From the NCBI GenBank assembly GCA_033557465.1, contig CM066033.1:590704438-590768437 (forward strand): DNA of 64,000 nucleotides, given 5' to 3'. Below the pieces are notes generated by a model. That model was given only the letters and a program-made list of their open reading frames with translations, was not told where the DNA came from and did not search any database. Positions 1 to 10,800 of this stretch are shown here, one piece after another; positions within the stretch are counted from its first letter, which is position 1; the number at the start of each line of letters is the position of its first letter. This stretch comes from Ichthyophis bannanicus (taxonomy: Eukaryota > Chordata > Amphibia > Gymnophiona > Ichthyophiidae). Made by a program: the position numbers and the translations under genes.

Positions 1-289
1 CCTAATAATCGGCTGTTATCCAACAATGTTGACTTTTTACTATCTGTTAAGACTCAACCCTACTATCCTGTTTGTGCTTAATGTATAACCTGTAAATGGT
101 TACCCTTCCACAATTCGAGTGGTTGGTTATGTAAATAGTTCACTAGTTCAGCTCCAAGTTATATGATCCTGTTCTCTGTATGTGCAAAGCTGTTCCCTCG
201 GTCTTTGCAGAATTTGTTATTTGTAAACCGCACTGATATTGAAGAGCGCGGTATAGAAAAACAGTTAAATAAATAAAATAAATAAATAA
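1..289 (+). repeat. L2-type LINE 3' end fragment
   Basis: This is the 3' untranslated end of an L2-like LINE. The diagnostic part is a conserved stretch reading 'gtaaaccgcactgatattg' followed by a 'gcggtata' motif and a (TAAA)n tail near 264-289. The same arrangement closes the long L2 at 15.8-15.9 kb. No coding sequence is retained, and the left edge is cut by the window. Confidence 0.75.
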
Positions 290-292
290 GAC

Positions 293-520
293 TAGTATTA
301 AAGGAACTTTACCTTGGCAAAAGAATTTGGATTTTTCCTGATTTGGTGCATTCTACGCAAAAACGCTGTAAGCTTTTCCTAACTATGCAGCGAGAGACAC
401 TGGCTTTGGGCGTCTCCTTTCTATTACGCTATCTGTGTAAATGCATTGTGAGATATCTTAATGTTAGATATGTTTTCTTTTACTTAACCATCTTTGGTCT
501 TTTTTGGATGCAAAGAAACT
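293..520 (+). pseudogene. L1-like ORF1 C-terminal domain relic (plus orientation)
   Basis: A plus-strand frame from about 293 reads through roughly 70 codons containing LYLGKRIWIFPDL, then a basic stretch and a cysteine-containing CKCIVRY segment. 'RIxIFPDL' followed by 'xxTQxxR' is typical of the C-terminal nucleic-acid-binding domain of vertebrate L1 ORF1 proteins. There is no start codon and it decays after about 520. The matching upstream part of ORF1 lies at 895-1860 on the opposite strand, so the gene looks split by an inversion. L1 assignment is from memory of the family pattern and is moderately sure. Confidence 0.45.
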
Positions 521-530
521 AGCTGTCTCA

Positions 531-894
531 GGCTCAACCTTGAGATCCCTGGTTGAGATGGAAGGAGTGACTGTGATAATCCGGAGCAGTTTGTAGTTAA
601 TGCTGATTTTTAATTCATTTTGTTTTTCCTATTCTTTTTTTGTATTTCTCCACTGATTTTCCTCTCCTCCCCCTCCACTGATTTTGTAAGGGTCTAATGG
701 AAATATGGAACAAGGTGATTCACAGTATTTTTTTTTTGTTTCCAATAATTGTTTTTCCTTTCTGTTATATAATATTTATGTTTCTTGAACAATTGTGTTA
801 TCTTCTAGATTTGTCATAACTCAATAAATATAGTTAAAATTAAGTGTGTTAAATCTCTAAAGGAAAAGACCTTAAAGAACTGTTGAGTAATTAT
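531..894. other. No recognised feature
   Basis: AT- and T-rich sequence between two oppositely oriented L1 ORF1 pieces. It contains T runs and a near-duplicate 'ccactgattttcctctcctccccctccactgatttt' pattern, but I see no coding or structural signal. An inversion breakpoint probably lies near 890. Confidence 0.4.
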
Positions 895-1860
895 CATATT
901 CCTCTTGAAATAAAATTGTAAGATCATTGAAGCATCTTGATCAAAAACAAACCTTGTCAATAATGCCCCTCTTTCTTGGACTTCCAAGCCAGAAGATTTC
1001 AATATTGCTGAAATGTCCAATGTACCGTGTACAAGAGACTCCAACTTTTTCCTTGGTATAGGCAAATAAAAAAAAACATATTTAAGATTGGAATAGAGTT
1101 ATCTGGTATTCTCAGCACTTCAGCAAAATATTTCTTCAATATATTAAGGGCAACAGATCCAAAAGTCTTAGAAAAGTTTAGAAAACAAAAGTTCAAATGC
1201 CTAACATGATTTTCCATTTGCTCCAATTTACAATATCGAAATTATCCTTGACCAAAGCATCCACAATTTCTTTGGATCCCTTAATATCATTTTCAATCTT
1301 AAGAATTTTTTCAGAATGCTCTTTGGCAAGTGCCTTCTGGTGTCATGCCTTCCCCAGAAACAACCAAAGAGTTGATATCCAATGCACATTTGGAAACTGA
1401 AGCTCCAAGCTTTATTAGGACACCCCACATCAGGTGGAGAGTGAACTCCTGCTGAGCTGACACATCGGGTCTGCCTTCAGATAACATTCCTCCAGCTCCC
1501 CCAAACTATGCAGAACTTGAACTCCACAGGGGCCCTCAGCCTCCAGAAACATGTCAGCTCTGTTCTCGTGGCAGCCATTGCTGACTCAAGTGGAAACTTA
1601 CCCACTATCAGCTCAATGGAACCAACTGAACTGCCCAGGTCCAAAAGCTCCCCCCGGTGCACCAGCAGGGTGGAAGACAATTGCGGACGTTGCAATAACT
1701 CTTCTCTAAGTAATGCCAGTGCACCCCCTCACTGGCTTTAGAACAGGGGCAGCCAATACCAAACCAGGTTTCCTGGTAGCAGCAGTCAGATGTTGATTGA
1801 GCCATGTCTGTTGTGGGTCTGCAGCAGCAACCTTGCTTGCTTTGGCTACTGACTTCATTT
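895..1860 (-). pseudogene. L1-like ORF1 relic, N-terminal and RRM-like part
   Basis: On the minus strand, pieces in several frames resemble an L1 ORF1 protein. A probable start lies near 1858 (MKSVAKASKVAAAD). Then comes a polar stretch with 'GSIELIVGKFPLESAM', a region of leucine heptads near 1240-1330, and an RRM-like segment 'HLNFCFLNFSKTF' with 'ILKKYFAEVLRIPDN'. It ends with 'LLTRFVFDQDASMILQFYF' near 905. The frame is broken by several indels and stops. ORF1 proteins are RNA-binding trimers needed for L1 retrotransposition; this copy cannot make one. The C-terminal domain is found inverted at 293-520. Confidence 0.5.
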
Positions 1861-1929
1861 TCTTCTTTGGAAAAGTTTACAAAAGCTAACAATTTGCGAA
1901 GAAGGAAAACTCGCCCACAGCTAGAAATG

Positions 1930-2062
1930 GAGTGCTGCCATCTTGACTCTGCCCCCCCCCCCTCGGCCAAGGTCAATGTAACACACTTTAAGGAGTGCTG
2001 CCATCTTGACTCTGCCCCTCCCCCCCTCAGCCAAGGTCAACGTAACACACTTTAAGGAGTGC
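1930..2062 (-). repeat. Tandem 63-bp repeat, two copies, upstream of the L1 ORF1
   Basis: Units at 1930-1992 and 1993-2056, with a six-base start of a third, each read (plus strand) gagtgctgccatcttgactc through a C-rich run to aacacactttaag. They differ mainly in C-tract length. Read on the minus strand, the L1 direction, each carries CAAGATGGC, like the YY1 site in mammalian L1 promoters. They lie just 5' of the presumed ORF1 start, so they may be promoter monomers of the L1 5' UTR. The function is inferred. Confidence 0.7.
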
Positions 2063-2881
2063 AAAATTCTAATGACTTTTTTTGGCCCTGAATAAAAGAG
2101 GATATTTTGTTAAATGTGGTATCATTGATATTGGCTCAATTTAAGAATAATCCAAAGATGTTACAGTACTTGGGCTATCACAGTGGCATGGTTTATGCTG
2201 ATTCAATAAAAGCATAAATTATTAAATAGTTTACTGTTCAGAATGAGTGGTGGAATTAGAATGAAAAAAAGTTGATTGCTTCCAAACTGTTGCCCTTTAA
2301 TGTGCTGCGGTAGACAAGAAGTTCACTGTCAGACACATACAGTTGAACAAATTTGTAATTGATAACAAGATTCTCCATTATTTATTAAAACTATGCATTT
2401 GTTTCGTAGCATGCAAACATTGTTTTGTATCTAGAGCAAGATTTTTAATGTCCCTGGCTCATACTGATTATTTCTGTATTAGCATCTGCTAATTATTCAC
2501 AAACACATTAGCAAATCTCTATGCTAATCTTAAAGAGGCCTTATGTGCTTTTTTTGTTTTGCAAGTCTTGGTGCTCAATGAAGCCTTTGAGCTGCTGGCA
2601 ATTAGCATTGCCAACTGTCCGATAGTCTCTGAACTATACAGAAATTGTGTCTGGTATCTGCAAGCTGGACTGTAAGACTGAGCTGTTGCTCCTACCTCCC
2701 TCCCACCAACTATCCCTGCTAAAATAGACTTTGCAAACAGCATTTCATCTGAATAAACTTTGTTTTGATATCTTCTATTGTAGTTGTGGAGAATGGTACA
2801 AAGGAGATCTTTCAGGTGATGGCATGCTAATAGGGAAAATTTGAGAAAAAGGGATATTGATCTGTTGGACATTGCTAAGTA
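2063..2881. other. No recognised feature
   Basis: AT-rich sequence with no repeat family, coding frame or terminal repeat that I can recognise. The 117-codon open frame on the minus strand here (2519-2872) has no recognisable domain. Confidence 0.4.
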
Positions 2882-3300
2882 TTATTTATTTATTTATTTA
2901 ACAAGTTTTCTATACCGCCTTTTCCTTCAATCAAAGCGGTCACAAGAAATACAAAGGTTATAGGCAAGGGAAACAAACACAGTATAAACATAACAGTACA
3001 ATGGTAATATAGGAAAAATAACAAGGGTTAACAATAAGGCAAATTAGTTAAAATAATTAAAATAAATAATATATTTAGTCAATTGTTGATCCATATTGTT
3101 CAATGAAAAGTGTAGTTTTTAATTGTTTACGAAAGTCTTTTAAATCATCCAGTGAGCGTAAATCAGGAGGGAGAGAGTTCCAAATAAAAGGGGCGGCCAA
3201 AGAAATTGCTCTTTGTGAGGTACATTTGCATGATTTAGAGTAGTTTTTTGGGGTGCTGAGGGTGTTAGAAGTGGATAACCTTATATTGATATTGTGACTT
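2882..3300 (-). repeat. L2-type LINE 3' end fragment with ORF2 C-terminus
   Basis: The left edge is a (TTATT)n tract, the reverse of an L2 tail, followed by the complement of the 'accgctttgattg' 3' UTR motif. Further right the minus strand encodes the closing residues of an L2 ORF2: 'IWNSLPPDLRSLDDLKDF' then 'LKTTLF'. That pattern (WNxLPxxxR, FKxxLKTxLF) is typical of L2 C-termini. The copy is 5' truncated near 3300. Confidence 0.75.
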
Positions 3301-3639
3301 CCTTTAGGAAAGGGCTAGATGTAGGGCATCATAATCCACACACACATATGCAGGCCGGGATGGTTGCCCAAGCTCTGTGTTGCCAGTGCCAAATTAGGAC
3401 CAAGGGTGAGCATACATGGACTGGGCAGGGTGGACAAGTGGGAATTTGAGGTTGCCTGGAGTGATAATGGAGACTAAGAAATTGACCAGAGATTAAGAGA
3501 AGAGTATGATTGGGGCCGTGAGACCAAGTGCAGAAATATGGGGAGGGGCAAAGGTTGTAACAATTCCAGCCTTGGCCCCATCTCCACAGGTCACTTCCAG
3601 CCTTTTCTCGCCCACAGTTCCACTTTTTTTTGTCTACAA
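3301..3639. other. No recognised feature
   Basis: Sequence between an L2 tail and the L1 ORF2 relic. I see no element ends or coding signal. Confidence 0.35.
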
Positions 3640-4724
3640 ATTAAGCCCTGAATGTATATAAGGGGGGAAGGGGGGATTGAGGGAGGAAAACGAAAACATA
3701 ATTCTTGTTGGCTTGTCCTTTTTGACTCCCCAGCTCTGTGTAAGTGTCCCCACAGATTGGGCATGATTTAAACATAATATCACCTTCCATTGTATTCAAA
3801 GTTTTGTATAAAGAAAGAAAAGCCTCCATAATTTCTCCCATTTGGTGTGCCTCCCCTCTAGATGTTTTAATTTTATATTGCTTATTTTTAGGAATACATA
3901 GCAGATTGGCCATCATTTGTCCTGCTTTTTGTCTCCATTTTTGCAAATTATATTTGTTCTAATATTTCATCAGTTTGTTTTCTTAGTGTCATCATGTCCT
4001 CCTCCTCTTGCAAAGACAGAGTAGCATAATGCTTTTTCTTTGCCGCCCCCAGTTCTTTTGTCAGTTCCACTAGCCGTTTGTCCTTCTCCTTTCACTCATG
4101 ACTTGTATAAGAGATAATTTCCCCCCTCAGTACAGCTTTATCAGCCTCCTAAAAACTTATGACATTAATCTGTGAGGGGTCTTTTGTTGTGACAGTTTTG
4201 CCATGCTGTCCTCAAATGCACTCTGAACTTATTAAAATAACAGACCACAGGATTTAATCTCTCTATATAATCTTTTTGATATTCATTTATCTGCAACATC
4301 ATTGCTACCAATGGATGGTCAGAAACTTCATGTGACATAATCTCTGCCTGGTCTAATCTCGCTACCAATGTGGTCAACACCAACAGGTAATCTAATTTAG
4401 CATGTACCATATGTGCATGGGAATAGTAAGTGTACTCATGTTCAGTGGGGTGTATCATGCGCCAGGCATCTATCCTATCTAAGTTATATAATAAGAAATT
4501 TATCCTCTTCTTCCCATGTTTATTGGCTGATGGTTGACCGACCTACAGTCTACTAGAGAGTCCATCATAATATTAAAATCCCCCCTACCCAAATAATTTG
4601 GTATTATGAACTTGACACTACTTTATCCAAAATGTGTGAAAAAACTGTGATTGTGTAGGTTTGGGGCATAAACACTACCTAATAGGATTTTCTTCCTATA
4701 CAACTTCCCCCAATAGGAGCATAT
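3640..4724 (-). pseudogene. L1 ORF2 relic: end of endonuclease and EN-RT linker
   Basis: The minus strand encodes parts of an L1 ORF2 protein, which nicks DNA and reverse-transcribes L1 RNA. At 4165-4458 is the end of the APE-type endonuclease: 'EYTYYSHAHMVHAKLDYLL' and 'SDHPLVAMM', matching the family's terminal YSxxHxxxxRIDY and SDH motifs. At 3641-3946 is the linker towards RT, with 'KAGQMMANLL' and 'YKIKTSRGE'. Frames are broken by stops. The start of the same endonuclease lies at 16,655-16,915, on the far side of DIRS-1, so this L1 was the DIRS target. The RT itself is absent. Confidence 0.7.
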
Positions 4725-4726
4725 AA

Positions 4727-4899
4727 GGAGAAATTTCACTTACCGTCAATTTCCTTTCCTGGAATACTGCTAGACCAGTCCAGACAAACGGGTTGTGTCC
4801 CCCTGCCAGCAGATCTTGGAGACAGAGAATTCTACCAGAGCTCTGATAGGCTGGACTCTGGTGATATGGTCCTACCCCTAGGGGTCTCCCTCAGTATTG
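4727..4899 (-). repeat. DIRS-1 left terminal repeat
   Basis: Starts aggagaaatttcacttac at the junction with the L1. From 4765 it is the inverted copy of 16,510-16,645, sharing 'ccagtccagacaaacggg' and the block around the 'cccctaggggt' palindrome. The first 70 bases are also complementary to 5130-5180, the left half of the internal complementary region. Confidence 0.85.
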
Positions 4900-5125
4900 T
4901 CTGTAAAGCGAACCCAAACATGTAACGCAACTAAACCATAAGACCACACATAGTGGACATTTAATTCAACTATGTACAAGGGAGCTGAAAGTATCCCCAG
5001 AACTGAAGGCTGCTAAGACCGATAACGCAGCCATCGGGCCCCCATGGTGAGGCATACTGACAAGGAAGGAATAGAGGCCAGCGGCTTCACCGCACTAGCA
5101 GCACCGTAACTGACAGCAGGGTGGG

Positions 5126-5223
5126 TCCTGGACTGGTCTAGCAGTATTCCAGGAAAGGAAATTGACAGTAAGTGAAATTTCTCCTTCCAGTTCATACTGC
5201 TAGACCAGTCCAGACAAACGGGC
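5126..5223. repeat. DIRS-1 internal complementary region (ICR)
   Basis: Reverse-complemented, this stretch reads the right terminus (...agtatgaactgga) followed directly by the left terminus (aggagaaatttcac...). In DIRS biology the ICR is complementary to both ends and is thought to template end repair and circle formation. Its structure fixes the element ends used here: the circle junction is at about 5182. Confidence 0.85.
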
Positions 5224-5243
5224 AGTACCCAAACTACCTGCTT

Positions 5244-6005
5244 TCAAGGGGGGGTCAATGCCAACAACAGCACTGCAGCTCCAAACTGCCCCTCCTGCTG
5301 AGCGTGAACATCCAATCTATACTGATGGACAAATGTGGACAACGATGACCAAGTAACCGCCCGGCAAATGTCGAGAGGGGCTACTTGAGACCGCTCAGCC
5401 CAAGAAGAAGCCTGAGCCCGAGTGGAGTGAGCTCGGAGCCCTGCTGGAACCTGCTTGCCTTGCAGTATATAAGCTGCCTCAATAGCTCCTCGCAACCATC
5501 TAGAAATGGTGGATTTGGAGGCTGCGGACCCCTGTTGAGGGCCCGCAAACAGGACAAAAAGATGATTGGTCTTACGGAAGGCGTTTGTGATTTTAAGATA
5601 CCGATAAAGCACTCTCTACAGGTCCATAGCACACGATTGACGAAGGTGACCGGAACACTGCTCTCTTTCAAAGGTAGGCAAGAAAAGAGGCTGGTTGACA
5701 TGAAACGGGATGAGCACCTTAGGTAAAAAGGATGGAACAGTTCGAAGAGAAACTCCCGCCGAAGAAAACGAGAGATAGGGGTCTCGACAAGAGAGAGCCT
5801 GAAGTTCGGAAATCCGACGTGCCGAGGTTATGGCCACTAGGAAAACCGTCTTTAGCGTTAAATCCTTAAGGGAACATGCCTTCAGGGACTCAAAGGGAGG
5901 AGCAACAAGGGCACGGAGAATGAGAGCGAGATCCCAAGGAGGAACTAAAGGACGTATCGGGGGCCGTAATGTCTGAACCCCTTTAAGAAAACGCAAAACG
6001 TCCAC
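5244..6005 (-). pseudogene. DIRS-1 tyrosine recombinase (broken)
   Basis: The recombinase would insert the circular DNA intermediate. Two minus-strand frames carry it. One at 5616-6005 contains 'TSARRISELQALSCRDPY', the first catalytic-arginine box of DIRS YRs. The other, at 5244-5612, contains 'LRAHSTRAQASSW', the HxxR box, and 'WSSLSTFVHQYRL', the terminal tyrosine box. The R, H, R and Y residues can all be seen, but a frameshift near 5615 separates the halves. It lies at the 3' end of the element, beside the ICR, as usual in DIRS. Confidence 0.75.
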
Positions 6006-6274
6006 ATGCGAGGTGAGAGAACACCCTGCTATCGGCCCTCAAAAACAAGTTAGCGCGGCAACCTGCACGTGCAAGGTCCCAAGCGCCAGACCCTTATCTA
6101 GACCGGCCTGCAGAAAGGAAAGAATATCCGGGATGTTGCATAGCCAGGGCGAGATGTGACGTAGCGAACACCAAGTGTCAAAGAGACGCCACACACGAGC
6201 GTAAGCCAGCGACGTCTAAGACCACCGTGCCTTAAGCATTGTCACCACCACACTCGATGAATATCCCTTCTGAA

Positions 6275-6640
6275 CTAACCTGCGGCGTTCAAGAGCCAGG
6301 CCGTAAGCGAGTAAGGAGCTGAGTTTCCCATTTCCACCGGCCCTTGGAGCAGGAGCCCTGGGAACGCCCCCAGGCATAGAGGAGATGCCCGAGACAGCTG
6401 GACGAGATGCGCATACCACGGTCTGCGAGGCCAATCCGGTGCCACCAGGATCACCGGGTCGCGAAGCTCCCTGACTCTTTGGAGAATCTTGCCGATCATG
6501 GACCAGGGAGGAAAGACATACAGAAGGAGATGGGTTGGCCGCGCTTGAGACAGAGCATCTGTCCCGTGTGACCTATTGTCTCTCCAACGGCTGAAGTAGA
6601 TCGGTGCCTTGGTATTCTGCGCCGTAGCCATGAGATCCAT
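6275..6640 (-). pseudogene. DIRS-1 methyltransferase-like segment (broken)
   Basis: A minus-strand frame holds 'LLYVFPPWSMIGKILQRV' and 'VILVAPDWPRRPWY'. In DIRS elements this block follows RNase H and is described as a Dam-like adenine methyltransferase domain, with the (Y/F)xPP motif as its catalytic-like site. The upstream half is lost near the L2 tail insertion at 6655. Function in these animals is unknown. Confidence 0.55.
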
Positions 6641-6654
6641 TACCTGATTGCTTG

Positions 6655-6730
6655 CTGTGATACCACCTTGATTATTAAGATAAGGCGGTTTAGAAATACT
6701 GTTAAATAAATAAATAAATAAATAAAATTA
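6655..6730 (+). repeat. Short L2 3' tail inserted in DIRS-1
   Basis: About 75 bp ending in gcggtttagaaatactgtt and (AAAT)n, the closing motif of L2 3' UTRs. It interrupts the DIRS coding region between the methyltransferase-like and RNase H parts, so it is a heavily 5'-truncated L2-like insertion. Confidence 0.65.
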
Positions 6731-6743
6731 CCGGTAGACCCCA

Positions 6744-7288
6744 TCATCGAACAATGGACTGAAAGGACTCTTGGGCCAGAGCCCACTCCCCCGGATCCAG
6801 AGCATGTCGGCTGAGGAAATCAGCTTTTACATTGTCTACACCCGCGATGTGTTGCGCCGAGATCGCCTGCAGATGCCTCTCTGCCCACGGAGGGAGAAGA
6901 CCCATTTCCTTCGATACACCTGGACATTGTGTGCCCCCTTGGCGGTTGAGGTATGCCACTGTCGTAGCGTTGTTGGACAGAATTCGAACCGCCTGACGCC
7001 GCAGAAGAGGCTGAAACATTCGCAAGGCTAAGCGCACCGCTCGCGTCTCAAGGCGATTGATGGACCACCGGGCCCCCCGAGGAGACCAAATCCCCTGCGC
7101 TGAGTGCGAGCCGCAATGCGCTCCCCAACTGGAGAGACTGGCGTCTGTTGTTACCAACACCCAGTGCGGAGTCTCCAAGGGAACCCCTCGAAGGAGACGA
7201 GACTGCGGGGCCAGAGCCACCAACGGAGGCAAAGTCGCACCGCCGGTAGTAGAGGCAACCGAACTTGATAATCCTCTGGACACCATGC
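6744..7288 (-). pseudogene. DIRS-1 RNase H (broken)
   Basis: The minus strand encodes 'VLVTTDASLSSWGAHCG', the first catalytic Asp motif of DIRS RNase H. It is followed by 'INRLETRAVRLALRMF' (Glu motif), 'RILSNNATTVAYLNRQGG' and 'VKADFLSRH' (final Asp). In the third box the usual Asp (S/TDNxT) appears as Asn, so this copy may have lost catalysis. The preceding RT is split off by the CR1 insertion. Confidence 0.7.
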
Positions 7289-8964
7289 TCATAAGAACAT
7301 AAGATATGCCATACTGGGTCAGACCAAGGTCCATCAAGCCCAGTATTCTGTTTCCAACAGTGGCCAATCTAGGTCATATGTACCTAGCAGTTTCCCCAGG
7401 AGACACAAGTTCCACATGCTTGTACTGGGTCAAGCATTGATATCTTCGGTCACTTCTTAATAATGGTTTATGGACCTTTCCTCCAGGAACTTGTCCAAAC
7501 CTTTTTTAAACCCAGCTACACTAACAGCCTTTACTACATCCTCCGGTAACAAATTCCAGAGTTTGATTACACGTTGAGTGAAAAAATATTTTCTTTTATT
7601 AGTCTTAAATAGTTTACCCTGTAGCTTCATTGCATGTCCCCTAGTCTTTCTATATTCTGATAACGTAAACAATCGATCTACGTTTACCCGTTCCACTCAG
7701 TTCATTAATTTATAGACTTCTATCATATCTCCCCTCAGCCGTCTCTTTTCCAGGTTAAAGAGCCCTAACCTTTTTAGCCTTTCTTCATAGGAGTATCCTT
7801 CCATCCCCTTTACCATTTTGGTGGCTCTTCTCTGAACCTTTTCTAAAATCGCTATATCCTTTTTAAGAAACGGCGACCAGAACTGCACACAATATTCAAG
7901 GTGCGGTCTCACCATGGAACGATATAGAGGCATTATAATATCTTTTGTTTTATTTTCCATTCCTTTCCTTATCATACCTAGCATTCTATTTGCTCTCTTG
8001 GCCGCCGCTGCACACTGGGCCGAGGGTTTTAACATGGTATCCACAATGACGCCTAAATCTTTTTCCTGGGTGGTGGTTCCTAATGTGGAACCTTTGCATC
8101 GTGTAACCATAGTTTGGGTTGTTCTTCCCTAGGTGCATAACCTTGCACTTGTCCACATTAAATTTCATCTGCCATTTTGATGCCCAGTCTTCCAATTTAT
8201 CAAGATCCTCTTGCAATTTTTCACAATCCTCCTGGGTTTTAACAACTTTAAATAGTTTTGTGTCATCTGCAAATTTGATAACCTCACTCATTATTCCACT
8301 TTCCAGGTCATTTATGAATATGTCAAAAAGCAGCAGATCCAGCACAGATCCCTGGGGTACACCACTATTCACCTTTCTCCATTGGGAAAATTGGCCATTT
8401 AGCCCTACCCTCTGCTTTCTATCTTTTAACCAGTTCCTGATCCACAATAGTACACTGCTACCTATCCCATGACTCTTTAGTTTTGCCAAAAGTCTCTGAT
8501 GAGGGACCTTGTCAAAGGCTTTCTGAAAGTCCAGATACACAATATCAACCGACTCACCTTTGTCCACCTGTTTATTCACTCCTTCAAAAAAACATAACAG
8601 ATGAGTAAGACAAGATCTTCCTTGTCTAAAGCCATGTTGGCTGTCTCCCATTAGGTTGTGACTATCTACATGCTGAGTAATTTTATTCTTTATGATGGTT
8701 TCTACCATTTTTCCCGGTACTGATGTCAGGCTCACCGGTCTGTAGTTTCCCGGATCACCCCTGGAACCCTTTTTAAAAATTGGTGTTACATTGGCGATCC
8801 TCCAATCTTCAGGTATTAGAGATGATTTTAATGATAGTTCACAGATTACTGACAGCAGGTCTGCAATCTCATATTTCAGTTCTTTCAACACCCTTGGATG
8901 TATACCATCTGGCCCAGGTGATTTGCTACTCTTCAGTTTATCTAATAGTTGTAAGACATCTTCC
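7289..8964 (-). mobile_element. CR1 LINE, 5'-truncated, inserted in DIRS-1
   Basis: The 3' terminus at the left (complement of 'atggcatatcttatgttctt') is the classical CR1-type end, following a 3' UTR with the complement of 'ggccactgttggaaacag' and 'gggcttgatggacc'. The coding relic at 7457-8891 is described separately. The 5' edge, near 8964, falls shortly upstream of the RT. CR1 elements insert by target-primed reverse transcription, usually 5' truncated as here. No clear target-site duplication is visible. Confidence 0.85.
7457..8891 (-). pseudogene. CR1 ORF2 reverse transcriptase relic
   Basis: The product would reverse-transcribe CR1 RNA at the target site. In order on the minus strand are: 'IPEDWRIANVTPIFKKG', 'NYRPVSLTSVPGKMVE', 'QHGFRQGRSCLTHLL', 'VDIVYLDFQKAFDKVPH', 'SGVPQGSVLDLLLF', and the catalytic 'IKFADDTKLF'. 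The C-terminal part has 'LEYCVQFWSPFLKKDI' and '[17 protein letters not shown]'. Frames shift near 8010 and 7700. The endonuclease is missing through 5' truncation. FADD is intact. Confidence 0.8.
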
Positions 8965-9054
8965 CGAGGCGAGACCTGTGCTAGGAGACTGCGAACTTGA
9001 GAAGTTAACTTGAGGAATCAAGGCATTGACAAATAGACCCGACCTAAGGCTGTA

Positions 9055-9460
9055 TCAAATCAAGCCCCCAAAAAATTCGATCTCCTGGGACGGCTGAAGA
9101 CAACTCTTGTCGCGGTTGATTACCCAGCCGAGGCTTTCGAGAAAGGCAACAACCACCGAGACTGTGCTGCAAGCCTCAGGGAGAGAGTCTGCGCGAATGA
9201 GCCAGACGTCCAGATAAGGATGAACTCTGATGCCGTGGCTGTGTAAGGCCGCAGCTACTACCACCATTACCTTGCAGAAGGTTCGAGGCGCCGAAGCTAG
9301 ACCGAATGGCATCGCATGAAATTGGAAATGTTGACCGAGTACCGCGAATCAAACGAGTCGCTGATGCCCCTCCCGAATGGGAATGTGAAGAATGCTTCTG
9401 TGAGATTGCGGGAAGCTAGAATTCCCCCTTGCGTACCGCTTGAATAACAGATCGCAGAGT
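9055..9460 (-). pseudogene. DIRS-1 reverse transcriptase fragment
   Basis: The minus strand encodes 'MPFGLASAPRTFCKVM', the RT motif preceding the active site, and then 'VHPYLDVWLIRADSLPE'. DIRS RTs normally have YLDD at the active site; here the second Asp reads Val (YLDV), so it would be inactive. An adjacent frame (9297-9460) gives a degraded 'NLTEAFFTFPFGRG', corresponding to the DLxDAYxHIPI motif. The CR1 insertion at 8964 cuts it from RNase H. Confidence 0.65.
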
Positions 9461-9479
9461 CTCCATTCATAAGTGTGGT

Positions 9480-10800
9480 ACCCGCAGACTGCGGTTGACA
9501 CCATTGAGATCCAAGATAGGATGAAAGGAGCCGTCTTTTTTTTTTTTTTTTTTGCACCACGAAATAGACAGCGTAACGGCCTAGCCCTCTTTCCAACGGT
9601 GGAACTGGACGAATGGCAGTTAAACGCTGGAGTCTTTGAACGAATCAACATCCGCTGCCCATTGACACAGCCAGAGCCATCTCCGAGATACTGTCACCGG
9701 TGCTATGGAGCGAGCTGACAGCCGCAAGAGATCAGAGAAGGCCTCTGCCAGGAATGCAGCGATGGATTCTAAACGAGCCAACTCGGGATCACCTGGAAGC
9801 TGCAGAATCCATCGAAGGGAGGCCCGTGCTGCTAGACCTGCGCACACCCTTGCTTGAAGGGAAAGAGCGGACAACAAAAAACCCGTCTTTAGCAGACTCA
9901 ACTTTTTTTTTTTTTTTTTGGTCTTGCTGGTCATGGAGTGCCGCTCCACCCTCAACCGGAATTGTGGTATGCTTGGCGACTTCGGTCACTAATGCATCAA
10001 CTTTCGGGTATGTCAGCCAATGGTCCAAGTCAGAAGGAGACCAAGGGTATAACTGACCGATACCGCATGTCGTACGTCGAGAGGACTCTGGAGAGTCCCA
10101 CTCTTGAGATACCATATGCTGTAACTCGGCTGGAAAGGAAAAAGCTTTGGAAGGCTTACGAATGCCCAGTAAAATGGGATCCGGCTGCAACAGGGTTTGA
10201 GAACTCTGAGGATCAGGCGTGTCGACTAGGCGTAGCGACTCCATCACCTGATTAGGGCCGGCAACTCCTCCTTCCGAAAAAGTCTGATATCGTGAGAGCC
10301 CTCGTGAACTGTCAGCGAAGAATCAGACGGAGAATATTCCCCATCTTATTTCTCCAATGAGCCAGGGCTCACCTCCGACGATTTAAAGTCTTCTGGAATA
10401 TCCGCAGTGTCCCGCAAGCCACATGCAACGTTCCTGGAAGGATGTATTGCTTTAAGGTCTGAGGACTTTCGGGACCACTTGCGAGACCCCACCATATCCT
10501 TGTGTGCTACCGGGCGGCTGCTGAAGGTATACCAACAGACTCAGAACGCCACAGGTGCCATGCCTGGTGGAAGAGCGTCAGGAACTCCCTGTCAGCCAAG
10601 GCTGCCGTGGCTTCCAGCGGCTGTGGATGCAAAATGGGAGCTGACTGAGTCCTTTCTGCAGGAAGATCCTGCTGCAGGGGCTCTAAGGAGGGAGGAGTTA
10701 AGGTGCTGATGTCCCCAGCTGGCAGCACAGAGGGAATGGAGGAAGAAGATTCTCCTGGATGCAGCATGCAGGTGGAACACAAGCAATCTATTAACTCCTT
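9480..10800 (-). pseudogene. DIRS-1 Gag-like and N-terminal RT region (degenerate)
   Basis: By position this should encode Gag and the start of RT of DIRS-1. Only short minus-strand frames survive (for example 9789-10,247 and 10,507-10,884) and none shows a firm domain. Poly-T tracts at 9537-9553 and 9902-9920 interrupt it and suggest microsatellite-like expansions. The assignment rests on location between RT and the 5' end. Confidence 0.4.

Noticed and set aside
1608..1976. 122-codon minus-strand frame with many Cys/Trp
   Set aside because: It overlaps the presumed L1 ORF1 start in a different frame and includes the 5' tandem repeat; no family resemblance.
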